From: Haematococcus lacustris
Lineage: Eukaryota; Chlorophyta; Chlorophyceae; Chlamydomonadales; Haematococcaceae
NCBI GenBank assembly: GCA_030144725.1
Contig: JASKMD010000016.1
Span: forward strand, 2,721,567-2,785,566
Reading direction: 5' to 3'
Length of the DNA: 64,000 bases
Part shown: positions 20,103 to 31,737 of the stretch, one piece after another
Layout of the letters: every line of letters starts with the position of its first letter
Numbering within the stretch: position 1 is the stretch's first letter
Program-made: the position numbers and the translations under genes
The notes under the pieces: model-generated
What the model saw: only the letters and a program-made list of their open reading frames with translations
Databases searched by the model: none
Told to the model about the DNA's origin: nothing

Positions 20103-23100
20103 ATGCAATGCCGAGGCCTGGCAGTCGGCATCGACCTCGGTACAACGAGCTCGGTGCTGGCTGTGGTAGACGAGGCAGGCAGGCCGCACATCCTTGAGGA
20201 TGCGAGGGGCCGCCTTGCCATCCCGTCACTTGTATACCTTACGGTGCGCATGGGTGTATCTTTACGGAGTGCATGCTGGTTGTCGAGAGCGGACACTTTT
20301 TGGTGCGTGCCATTATTCTGTGCAGGACCACGAGCTTCTAGTGGGTGAACAGGCACGCAATGCTGCACAGCATCAACATTTTCATCATCAGCAGCAGCAG
20401 CAGTGCAGTCCGCAGCCTACCAGTGGAAGCGATGGCCACTTGTACTACTCCATAAAACGCCTGCTTGGTCAGACGTGAGTACTTGGTGCTCACTGGGAGC
20501 CTGGCTATAGCTACAGTGTCCAGCCCTGAGCACCAGCTTTGACTATTCTTCCCCTCCGTCATACAAAGCGCAGGTATGGTGAAGTGCAGCAGCTGGCTGC
20601 CAAGCTCTCATATCCAGTTGCAGCTGGCGCAGATGGGAAAGCGGCACTGCCTGCCTCACAGCGCAGTATACAGTGTGTCCGTGCAAACCTAAGGGGGCCC
20701 ACTGCACGGTTGCCACTGAACCTGCTAGCACCTCAGGTCAGCACCACCGACCTGCTCTACCAAACAATTGCCTCAACTGCCACTGTACCTGCTTGCCTGC
20801 CTGCCTGCCTGCACACCGGCCTGTCGACCTTCTGGCCGCAACACCTGCTTACATGCCTCCATGCCCACCTCCCTGCTGGCTGTCCTATGTGATTGTTTCG
20901 CCTCACCTCCATGATTTGCCTCCATGTCTTGCCCTGCCTCCATGCTGATCTGTCTATGTGGTTCCTGTGCCTGTGCTTCTATCAATGCAGACTGGCATTG
21001 CTGCAGTGCTCTGCTAGCAGCATGGCGCCGCCTATTGCCTCTGCTTGCTCAAGTTCAATGATGGCCCGCTGCATCAACACACAACCATGCTTGCTGCCCA
21101 TTGCTCCTTCCTCAAGCTGGCCCTTTGTCGACCTCTGTCAATGTTAAGTTTCAGCCACTGCCACAAGTCCCACATCTTTCCAGGGAGGGGGCTGGCCAAG
21201 GACAGCAATCGTGATGAACATGCCCCAAAGCCAGCTTGGCTTTGATGCCTGTTTTCAGGAGGTCAGCGCCCTGTTGCTGAGCCACCTCCTTGACCGGGCA
21301 GAGAAAGAGCTGGCTGGGCCAGGGGCAGGCGCGGGTTTGGCTGCATCTAAGCTCCCAGCTTCACCAAGACCTCGCTTGATCCAGCAGGCAGTCATCACTG
21401 TGCCGGCCCACTTTGGGCCTGCCCAGGTGCGCCGGGCTGGCTGCAGTGCCTGCCTCTGCTATCGCATTGGGTATTACCAAAGTGTGTGATAGTTACTTGC
21501 ATTCGTCATCATAAACCCAAGCCAGCGGTCCCAGCAGTGGCGGGGTGACAGCAGCAGCAACAACAGCAGTGGCAGCAGCACCACCAGCAATGGCAGCAGC
21601 ACATGGGTTGCAGTGATAAGCTGGCAGCAGCAGCAAAAGCAGCATGCGCCTCAGTGCCAGCGGAACCGCCAGCAATGGCAGCGGCACAGGGACAGCTTAC
21701 AGGCAGAAGGAGCTCGCTTGAGACCAGCACTGCTAGCTGGAGCAACTAGAGCTAGACTTGTCGAGCTGACTGCTAGCAGGCTGTGACCAGAGGCTCTGGG
21801 CAGATCTGGGCAGACTGACACCCCCTGCCTGAGCATCACGTGACCAGACCCATGTGACATGTTTAGTCGGTTGGCTGATGGTCATGTAGGGTAAGCCTGG
21901 CACACCCGGTTCATGCCTTGCCCCTGCCCCTGCTGTGCAGAAGCAAGCAACCCTGGATGCAGGACGCATGGCCGGCCTGTCCAAGGTCTCACTGCTGCAA
22001 GGTGCCTCCTCCTTGCATGGACCACGCCATCCCCCAGGAGCTCCCTGCTTCCCTCACCCAGACGCTGTGCCTTGTTCCACAGCAGCCCTGTAACAACGCC
22101 AACCTCGACGGTGCTGCTATTGACATCTACCATTTTCTATGCTGTGGTCCATCCGTTACCATCTTCCCAGGCTTGTGCTACTATGAGCCATTCATGAGCA
22201 TGCTCGCCACACTCTTGTCAATGAGATCAGGCAGCGCACGGACCCCCCTCATGGCCGACACCTTTGCCCAGCAGTCAGAACTGCACAGCCGTGCCACTTG
22301 TTGCGGCCTCTCCCTGCAGAGCCAGTAGCGGCAGCTATGGCCTACGGCTTTGGCTCCACGGCCAGCCAGCACAGCAGCCACCACGCCAAGTCACAGAAGG
22401 AGCCTGGGACCCATCACAGCAGCGCCAGGGCAGGCAGGTATGCACCAAGCAGGTGGGGGGTTCAAGTCTGGTCAGGTCTGTAGGGTAGGTGTAAGCCCCC
22501 TGGGAAGCTATGTGGTGCACCCTGCTGCTGGCCTGGCGTGGGGCACATCGACACGCTGCCCAGCTCCTACTAGACTAGAGGGTCAGTACCTCCCCTCTGC
22601 CGGCTGCGACTCTTGCTATTGGGTGCTGCCCGTTGGTGGTGGCACCTGCCTTGTGACAGGTTGCAACCCTGCCCAGCTATGCCGCTGCTCAGGACTAGCA
22701 GACCAGCGCAACCATCACAAGTGGCGCACCCTGCCATGAGCCTGCTCTGCCCTGCTATGAGCCACTGCCATTCCAATCCGCCTGCCCTGCTTTGCCAGGC
22801 TGCCCTCAAGATGGTGGCCAAGGTGCACATGCTCGCCCATTTCTCCCTCCCCATGCTGCCTTACCCGTCAGCTGCATGTCGTGACAAGTCTGTGTCAACT
22901 GCTTCCAATGTCACTGCCAACTGTATGTGTCCCGTGGGTACTGAATCAGCTGCCAACGGCCACCTGCCTGAAGGGTTTCTTCGCGCTGCTGGTCTCAAGT
23001 GCTTTGCTGAGGCCATCAGCACCGTCCACACCCAGCTGTCTTGAAGCTGTGCCGTCTGCCAAAGTATGGTGCTGTTGTGCTTGTGTGCAGCAAGCACACC

Positions 23101-26100
23101 ACAACCTGTGTAAGTGCACTGATGCACCGGATGACCCGTTGCGTACCTGAATGACCTGGTGCTGCTGCAGCTACGAGACCCTGCTGGTGTTTGACCTGGG
23201 TGGTGGCACCTTTGACGTGTCGTTGCTGGAAGGCTGGGAGGGCATCCTGGAGGTGGGGAGGGGCCTGACATGCCGTGTTTACGGCTGGGGCAGCATTGGA
23301 GGGTGGGCATCAGCAGTGGGGTTGAGCCGCAACAGCTCAGCAACCTTTGCCCGTAGCTGTGAGGGGCACCTTCTTGGTGGCAGTGGACGAAAGGAAGACT
23401 GCACTCTAACCAGCTGTACACACAGCTTTATCACACTATTCACACAGTTCAGTCATGTTCACACAGCTCTATGCAGCTGGTAGTACATACAGCAGGGGAA
23501 CAGGCTGAGCTTAATAAGGCTGCCCTGCCTTGCTTTCTGCCCGGCCCATCAGCACCTCGAGTATGGGCAGTTTCGTGTGCACCTACATAACACACAGCCC
23601 GGCAGCCAGCGCTCTGCAGTCAAGCCTGGACCCTGAAGTGTGGGCTGGAGGGGCGGGTGGAGGGACGTCACAGCAAAGCGCTTGGCTCGAGCGTGGTCCT
23701 GCCAGTGCACTGGCCAGGAGGGTGTACCCTTGGGAGGGTGCCCTGTATGACTTACCAAAAGAAGAGTACCAGTTACAAAGTAACATGCAAGCTGGTGGTG
23801 TCAGGCCCAGGATGGGCAGGGGGCCTGGGCCAGGGTGGCTAAGGGGCCTGGCCAAGGGTGCCTGAGGGTGGCTAAGGGATCTGAGCCATGGCATGGCAGC
23901 AGCTCCTGTCCCCTCTGCCTGCCACACACCAGCCTGCTTGCCATCACCTGGAGGGAAAACCAGCTACACAGGAGGGCAGCGGTGTGGTGAGCTGTCTGGC
24001 TACAGGGCATGTGTTGCTATGCCTGCAGGTGCTGGCAACAGACGGTGACAACGAGCTGGGCGGTGACGACTTCACGCGAGCCCTGGCTGATCAGCTGCTT
24101 CGAAGCCAGACGAAGTGAGGCCACCTGCGGCATGCCACATGCATACATGGGCTCCTGCTGCTGCTGACGCTAGTGCCCCTGCCCCTGCTGCTGCTGCCAC
24201 TGCTCTTCCTGATCCCTAAGCTTACACCTTGTGTGGCAATGTTTTGTACGTGTGCGTGCTGTACAGGGCAGCGGGCTGCGCAGTGCAGCTGGCTGACCTA
24301 CCACCTCATGAGCGCCTCCACTGGCTGCAAACTGCAGAGGCCACCAAGCTAGCACTGACCCCCCCACTGGCCCCCGCTCCATTGCTGGACGCCTGGGACA
24401 GGCTGCCCCATCCCAGCCCCAGCCTCCAGCCCCAAACAGGCAGTGGGTCAGGGCATTCCATGTTCCATGGCTTCAGTGGTGGCATGCAAAGCAGTGCCTT
24501 GTCTTCAGCATGGCAGACCCAGAATGGCAACAACGGCCAGCCAGCAGCGGCCAGGCAGCTGGCTGTCAGCCAAGCTCAGGCAGGAGCTGCATGGCAGCCC
24601 CTAGTGCACGCCTTGTGGCCCCCTCTGCAACGGCTGGCACAGCGCACACGCACCCAGTTTGCGGGCAGACTGCCTGATGCCGCGCAAGCAGGTGAGCAGC
24701 AGCTGCCACTTCATGGTGGAGAGCATCAGTCGCATCTTGAGCAGGTGCTTATTGTGGAGGGCAGCTTGCACATACAGCTAGGGACAAAACCCTGTGTATA
24801 GACTGAGCCCTGGAGCATGCAAGAGCAGCGCTAGGCCATGGTGTGGGTAGCGGCCGCAACATGCATGGCACCATGGGACGGTGAGGGTGGGTGAGTTTTG
24901 CGAAAAGAGTGTGATGTGAGTGTGATGCAGATGTGTGACTTGCACCGCAGCTCTGCGGTTGACCCTGCAGGGAACAGCGTATCCTCCTCAGCCCCTGCTC
25001 CTGCAGCGGCTGCAATGCCCTCCAGCCCAGCCTTGCCTGGCCACCATGCGTGGGATTACCAGATGTTCAGCAGCAACAGTGCAGGAGGAGCTGTGACAGC
25101 CACAGCAGCAGAGGCAAAGGGTGCAGCAGCAGCAGCAGCTCAAGCGTCAACCAAGTATGTGGCTCAGCCCCGCAGGCCCACTGGGGTGGTCCTGGTGGGG
25201 GCTGCCACCCGCACTCCTTGTGTTCGAGAGTTTGTGACCCAGGTCAGTCACTTGACCTGCACAGCGCTATCACCCTCGTCAGCTAAGCAGCTTGATGGTC
25301 AAAGGGCTTAAGGAATGTAAGCCATCAGCACCATCAGCGTCATCAGCAGCAGCATCGCTGCCACTCTTGTCAGTGCCTACAGCCAATGATTGTGTTAGAA
25401 TGGCTGATGACTGTGTGCAGCCCTCACTGGTTGGTGTGTCTTACTGGCAGCTGTGGATGTGGTGCATCAACACAACAAGAAAAGGTCCCTGGGCAGCAAG
25501 CGGAGGTGACAGGTGCAGCCCGGTTTTGCTACAAGCCATAGGCAGTAGCTGGGGAACTGCCCTCAACGGCCACATAGCCCCATGGCATAAGGCCAGGGCC
25601 ACGGCAGATGCCAAGCATGGCACAGCAGCCAAGTGATGAGGGACTAAGCCCTGGCCAGCAAGACTTGCTGGCAAGGGGCTGCCCAGGCCAGCGAGGTGCT
25701 GCCTTATGGCTTGATTGGGGTGGCTGGGATTGCAGCTGGGCTGCCACATTGTAATCACCATGCAGGCATACTGCAGTGGCCACTCCTTGGCTGAGTCACT
25801 CACTCCCTGGCTGTGTTCCCTCACCCTCGTACCAGCAGCACCTGAGGGGACTCGGCAGTGCATGCAAGCACTCCCAGGCTCCAAGCACAGCTTGCTTGCA
25901 ATGAGGATGTGAGGATGTGGCAGTGTTACATGGCATGTGGTTAGCGGGTTTATTGCCACACCAATACCAAATACCAATACACGAAATGCGTCGTGTTTCG
26001 TGCTGGATTTAAATCAATGTGTGTCAAAGATTCTGTGTGTGGGATGTTGTTGCTCCCCGCTTGTTCAGCTCACGGGTATGGAGCCGGCAGCTGGGGTGGA

Positions 26101-26634
26101 TCCTGAACAGGTCGTGGCGTTGGGGGCGGCGCTGCAGGCAAGTGGGATGGCCAAGCCAGGCAGGCATATCAGGGTGCAGGGCAGGCTCAGAAGGTGGGTA
26201 AGGCAGTGGGAGGTGCAGCGCTGCCTTGCAGAGCTCTGCCAGGCCCCTGATCATGCTGGGCAGTGGTGGAGCTGTCGTGTCAAGGTCACACGAGCAGTCC
26301 ATGTTTACCTTGTTTCTGCCACTGCAGGAAGGGGTTCATTGTGTGGTCCTAGTGCATTGCATCCTGCTCTCAAATGCACATAGGCACGGTTTGCCACGCT
26401 GCCTCAGTACGTTGTGACGGTACCCTCCGGCACACAGACTGGCTGGCCCTTGTCGTGTAGGCGGGGGTGCTGTCTGGGGCTCAGGGCGTGTCTTCCGCGG
26501 AGCTCACGGACGGCTCGTACCTTGCCTCGCAGCATGGACGGGCTACGGAGGGCTGGAGCTCCTTGGACGGGCAGGCGGGTGTGGCTGCGACACAAATAGA
26601 TAGTGTCGCTGACCTGCCAGAATGGGTGCCGTGA
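20103..26634 (+). CDS. Hsp70-like protein, ATPase domain only (HSPA13/HSPA14-like architecture)
   Basis: My 12-exon model is join(20103..20243,20326..20474,20574..20736,21259..21426,21941..22001,22320..22437,23171..23252,24029..24114,24267..24691,24971..25242,26069..26137,26461..26634). All phases agree, giving 635 residues. Actin-fold ATPase motifs occur in order: GIDLGTTSSVLAVVD (phosphate 1), AVITVPAHFGPAQ, KQATLDAGRMAGL, EPVAAAMAYGFG, FDLGGGTFDVSLL (phosphate 2), ELGGDDF, VVLVGAATRTPCVREF and VVALGAALQAGVLSG (adenosine pocket). It stops 57 codons after intron 11, so there is no substrate-binding domain or lid. The excess length comes from His/Gln-, Ser/Gly- and Ala-rich insertions (exons 2, 6, 9, 10). 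Intron 11 uses a GC donor (CAG|GCAAGT). The frame is also open upstream to 19911, so a longer N-terminus is possible. Likely role: nucleotide-dependent co-chaperone, by analogy. Confidence 0.82.
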
Positions 26635-28810
26635 GAAGTTGCTCTAAACTGTTAGAGTAGGAGGGTGTACAGACGCGGGTACCTGCGAGTGCATGCTGCC
26701 ATCAAGGAGAGAGGGTGCAGAGGAGCTGAGTGCCGGACCGTGCTCCAGGGCAGCAGCAACAACATCGGGACCAGCCAGTTGGGGAAAAGTGGTATGAGAG
26801 CAGTACTCATGTTCATGGATGCCTTAACAAACCACGATGCTCCGATGAGGTTGTGTGATAGGTGGCTTACACCGTTTAAGCCGTCAGCCGTTGGGCTGCT
26901 TGGCCGCCCTTCCCCTCTAAGGGGTTCGGGACTTTCTATGACGCACTTCAAGCAAGGTGCACAAACAAAGGTGCACATGGGCTCAATATGAAGTCATGCA
27001 AGTTCTCATTACTGTCCTGGAAAGTCATGGCAAACTCCGCCTGCTGCCTGATGGAACTCCTGGCAGTGCACTCAAAGATGAAATGCAAATACTCACTCAA
27101 TACTGCACCGTTTTCGATAGCGTTTGTAACATTGGCAGCTGCGAATTACAATGCATCTACTGGCAAGCGGCGCGTTAGTTCAAGTATTTGAGGCCATGCC
27201 GGCGCAAGCGATCACGGACACACCTCAGCTGCTCACCATCAATCTGGTGCTGGTGCTGCCCCTTACCTGCCCCCCCCTCCTGCTGCACCCCCCTGGCAGC
27301 AGCAGGCAGCTGGTGCTGGTGCTGCCCCTGGGCTGCCCACCCCTCCATCTGAGCAGCAGGGGTTCAGGGCGGAGCTGGACACAAGCTCGACACGCAAGCG
27401 GAGGGCGGGAGGGATCGGACCCAACATGTCGAGCAAGGTAACGTAGCAATGCCCTACACACCTTGAGTGGCCTTACCGAGTGGCCAGGTAGTAGGTACTA
27501 CTCACGAAGCGGTCAAGCAATGCAGCAGCCTTGTATACTTCCGAGCATGGGTGGAGGGGCGTCGTTACATCGGTTTGGCGTGCCATGTGAATTGTTTTGA
27601 CTGCGGCGACTGTCCCTGACTGTTTGCAGATGCTACTGGGCCACGTCGGTCGCGGCGGTCGGTCGCGACGAGGCCCGCATGAGCAAAACTGACATGAATT
27701 TGTATGTCAAGATTCGAGCCGCCATAGCACTCAGCACAGTGCACAGTATTTAATGATACATGTTTCACCGCATAGCTGACGGAGTCATCTATCCAGTAAT
27801 GTGCGAAACATAAATAGAAACCACGTGGCTGAGACGCGGCGTCGTTTTGATTACCAGGGGTCGGTTTCCTATCATTTCCTGTCATTTTTTGTTAGTTGGG
27901 GTCGCCTGAAAGTAACCCCCTCAAACCGAGCCTTCTCCACCCCCAAACCGCTGTTGCCTTACCTGAACCTAGTCAAGCTCGTGCAGACCTCCGATGCGGT
28001 TGTGTACAGTGGTTTAAGAGCAGGTAGTCAGGTGTATGGATGCCCTGGTGACTTACAAGGGACATGCTGTCTGACCCCTGTGATGTTCTTCCGTATGCAA
28101 GGCGGTGCCGCTATGCTGTTAGTGCAACCACCTCTATCCCTGTCACTTGCCTGTTGCACTAACAGTGCATCTGCAACATAATGAACTTACATCACAGACA
28201 AACCATGAGGGCTCCCAACAATCACTGGTCACAAGATCACAGGATGGTGTTGCGGGACCTCAGAAGGTCGTGTTGACATTGTCACTACATGCCAGCTGCT
28301 TTACATACGACATCCATAGCTGTGCTTTGACAACAGCCTTGACTGAGGTTGATAAGGAACCTCTAGTAACAATCCAAAGGTTCGCTTGTACAAAGCAACA
28401 TCTGTGGAGATTTGGCTGTCTTTAAGAACACGCCACCTGAAGCTGACAGGCAATGCCAGCGTTTTCAAAAGGTGTACACATCAAAACGGCACACCTGGCA
28501 TGACAAAGTGCCAGTATCACACCTGTTGCATGCAGCTTTGTCGTGTACATTTAGACCATACATCGCGGGGCAAACATACGAACCATATTTTTCTTTCACC
28601 GTACCTGTCTACGGCGATGTAACCAAGTGTCTGGCTATGGCAGGCACCACTCACTGTGTGACCACCATGTCATCATCCTCTCCCCATCTGGTCTCACACC
28701 TGTTGTATTATAAGCTCACCTTGAGCAATTGCAGTGTATCCCTCACCCCGCTCCTTGCCTGCGCCAGTGCTGATGCTCCAGCTGCCCACAGCCTAGCTCA
28801 TGTCACCACA
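26635..28810. other. unassigned region between Hsp70-like and rhodanese-like genes
   Basis: I recognise no gene here. Frames at 26665-26991, 27151-27441 and 28412-28879 (+) are open for about 90-155 codons but have no motif I know. The last (TSKRHTWHDKVPVSHLLHA, RPYIAGQTYEPYFSFTVPVY) is the most protein-like and could be an exon, but it runs into the antisense of the rhodanese gene. Part of this stretch must be the 3' UTR of the genes on both sides. Confidence 0.35.
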
Positions 28811-30843
28811 TCAAGCACTTGCCTCCACAGGGAATCCCTGGAAGCGCCACTGCTGCACCCCTCCCTCCATGAACACTAGGTTGCTGGATGTCCAGCCGGC
28901 CTTCATCAACTGGTAGCAGGCCTTGAGGCTTCGTGACTCGCGCCCAAAAGATCGGTCCAAGTCCTTCACGCCGTCCTTGTACTTGTCCGGTCGCAGGCGC
29001 AGCTTTGTATCCAAAGTACCACCTGTGCATGCAATGCCCCACACTATGGTATTACAACCGACCACCTGCCAAGCATGCACACAACTGTCACCCCAGCTCC
29101 TGCTTACCAATAGCACACACCACGATAAGCTTCTGGTTCTTCTTGAACCTGCATATAGATACCAGGCATAGCACGCCTTGTGTACGGTAACAAATCCAAG
29201 CAGCTTGAACCACATGTGAAGCTGCTGCTAGGGCACAAGCCTGTCACAACAAATGTGATGCAAGGACAAGGAGCTCAAAGCAACACTAGCAGCACCAATA
29301 CATTCATGAGCCGGTGAACACACTGGTGGTGGCACCCACCTTGCTGCAACCTTATCTGCAAAGTCTGGATCGCGTTCTGTGGCTTTCATCGCAAAGCCGG
29401 CCATAGCCACTCGCTTGATCTTGTCCCACAGCTCATTGCCCTACAGCATGCAGCAATATCAGTGCGCTTTCACAGCCACATCCTGCAATAAGGAGATTGA
29501 AAGAAAAGGAAGACTACTCTAGAGTGCAATAGAGGAGGAGCTTCAGCCTGAGGCGCGGCCTGCTCCCACCACCTAGGTGAACCACATCCTGCAGCCTTCC
29601 TCTCCTACACACTGCAGCGGCCATGGGTGTGAGCTGCACATGGCATGCAACGATGCTACTGATGGACACTCACAGCGGTGAAGCGATACAGCGAGATGTT
29701 CACAGAGTCCGCAGCATGGCTGGCGTCAAAGTCGCCCTCCAGCCTGACGTCTAGCAGTGTCCAGCCCTGCAACACACTCACATGAGCTGGAGAGGAGTCG
29801 ACACACTGAGTGTGGCACAAAGTATGAACACGGAAGATCAGGAGAGGAACAAGACTCAGCCTAACCACACCTGTAATTATGGATTGGTGTCCAGCCGGAG
29901 CTCAACTGCAACTCCTCTTCCTCTTCAACTCTTATTCTGCCTGTACCAAATCCCCTACTCACCTGCTGCTGCATCTTGGCTGCCTCTGCAGCTGTCACGC
30001 TCTGCAGGTTTCTGGCCGTGAGCTCAGCATGGATGACTGGCCACACCTGTTCACAAACCACACACATACTAGCAGGTTTCATGTAAGCTGCCATCAAACT
30101 ACTTGTCAATCACTAGACAATCATCATTAACACTAGCACTCCTGCCAGCCTGTCACCAGTGTTGCGGCAGTGGCCCTCATCAGCTGCAACTGCTACAAGA
30201 AGCCATGCAGCAGCATGCCTACCGTGTAGGGTGTGCCACTCTTGGGCACAATCATAGTCTGCTGCTCTACCCCAATGTATCGGTCATCGCGGACCCATCG
30301 TAGATTGCTGCCATCCTGCAGTGGTCATGGGCACCACCGTGATTGCGTGCTGGCCAAGACTGACCAAACGTACTTAAGCAAACATGGCACAGTGAGGTCT
30401 GGTCAAGCCCATATAGTAGGATTAAGTGCAGTTGCCGCCTGCCCATGCGCACCCATTTAAAACCAATGGCTGAAGCATCCTTGGGGGCTCCCTTGGGCTG
30501 CGAACGGCGAACAGGGTGGTGGTAAGATACAGACAGTTTGTCTGCCATAGTGCTACGTGATGCCAAGCCCACACGCAGGAAGGTCTAGAAGAGCAGTCAC
30601 GGGCTCAGCAGTGGAGGCACTAGGCACGGGCAATGATAGAAAGGCCAGGTGACGCAGGGGTACTGCATCAAGCTGGGGAGAGGTCGCATGGCCACGGGCC
30701 TGACCTTCCCCTTGCCAGCAGGTGCATTTCATGCATGCGTGTACCTGCGCAAATATCTGGCCTGCTCTCCGCGGAGCCGCGATGAGTCGGCTGGAGGAAG
30801 GCGCCGATGTCGCCAATCCTTTTTTGAGGCTACTGGATTGCAT
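28811..30843 (-). CDS. rhodanese-like domain protein with plastid-type N-terminus
   Basis: The 8-exon model is complement(join(28811..29022,29108..29148,29340..29440,29674..29766,29963..30046,30223..30315,30453..30584,30745..30843)), 284 residues with all phases consistent. Residues 1-33 (MQSSSLKKGLATSAPSSSRL...) are Ser/Ala/Arg-rich and lack acidic residues, like a chloroplast transit peptide. The rhodanese fold covers the second half: IHAELTARNLQSVTAAEAAK, GWTLLDVRLEGDFDASHAAD, ISLYRFTAGNELWDKIKRV, then the active-site loop. Cys is present in LIVVCAIGGTLDT, but about 20 residues (KLRLRPDKYKDGVKDLDRSF) separate it from GRESRSLKACYQLMKAGW, which carries the usual RS. Rhodaneses transfer sulfur or act as phosphatase-like or binding modules; the substrate here is unknown. 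The stop follows PVEASA; a GC-type donor (GAG|GCAAGT) just before it could mean another exon. Confidence 0.85.
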
Positions 30844-30847
30844 CGCG

Positions 30848-31099
30848 TGGCCAAAAACGTACGACGAACTCAAGCACTGCAACACGAGATGCCACACTAG
30901 CTTCAACGCTAGTAGAATGCTGCTGAGAGATAAGTAGGAGATACTGTGGGTGCATGGGCAAAAGCAATTGTTGTGAATCGTTCTTGTGAATGTTCTATGC
31001 TGTCTGCTTGGATGATGGAAGATGAAGGTATACAGTGATTTGTACATGCTGCTGCGGCCTCTAATTTGCTGCTGCGGCCTCTAATTTGCAACGCGATAC
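30848..31099. repeat. repeat X, copy 1 (upstream of rhodanese gene, abutting Fanzor element)
   Basis: About 252 bp, starting tggccaaaaacgtacgacg and ending gcaacgcgatac, matching 37471-37722 essentially base for base. It includes a 20-bp tandem (gctgctgcggcctctaattt) present twice. It lies just upstream (minus strand) of the rhodanese start codon and ends exactly where the Fanzor-linked sequence ATAAGCGAG begins. Confidence 0.9.
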
Positions 31100-31737
31100 A
31101 TAAGCGAGTCCGCGGATCTCGCCGACCTAGATCGTCCCGGTCGTACATTTTTTACGAGCCTGCGTACCTCGCAGATACCTCGTACTCCTTGTGCCAGTAT
31201 GCACGATAGCCGAGCATCAATGACCGGGACTGCCGGACATCGCCGCCACGGAAAGCACATGACGCGTCCAATGCCGATGATAGGCGAAGAGTCAGGCACA
31301 TGTTTGTGTAGGAACAGTGAGAACTGCCACCTCACGTGTTATCCCCATCAGATGTGGAAGCAGAAGTGGCGGCAGCAGGTTGTAGGCACAACCTGAGTTG
31401 TATCAAATCCCTCGTATGGTCCATAACCTTATCCCACCTAGGCAATTGTAGCGGGCACGTCCCTCGCATTGTGTCCTACATAGGCTAGCTAGACCAGCCC
31501 GTGTACATTGCATCACACTGCCCTTTTGGGGCCTCAATTGCTACAGTGTGCACCATCCATCCCCCAGCCCTTGCATGCATGCGTGATATGCCGCGCCCGG
31601 TGTACATTGGCACAGCCTAGGACACACTGACCATGTCATGTAAGAGACAACCAGCAATGCCTCAGTGTGCGGGTGATGCCACCATGCAAGCCTGATACAA
31701 TCACATCCTCCTGTGTGCATAGCTAATATGTGTGTAC
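31100..31737 (+). mobile_element. conserved 5' non-coding segment of the Fanzor element, copy 1
   Basis: 638 bp beginning ATAAGCGAGTCCGCGG, nearly identical to 51107-51744 and therefore part of the mobile unit rather than of the host locus. Its part 31456-31712 occurs a third time at 53960-54218. No ORF with similarity. It may contain the promoter, 5' leader or an unrecognised first exon of the Fanzor gene. Confidence 0.75.

Noticed and set aside
20103..22437. several separate short genes
   Set aside because: The pieces join in phase into one Hsp70-like ATPase domain with motifs in canonical order.
28811..29022. rhodanese lacking its catalytic Cys
   Set aside because: At first the GRESRS stretch appeared to have Phe at the Cys position; the upstream exon 29108-29148 supplies the Cys in VVCAIGG, so the residue is present but displaced.
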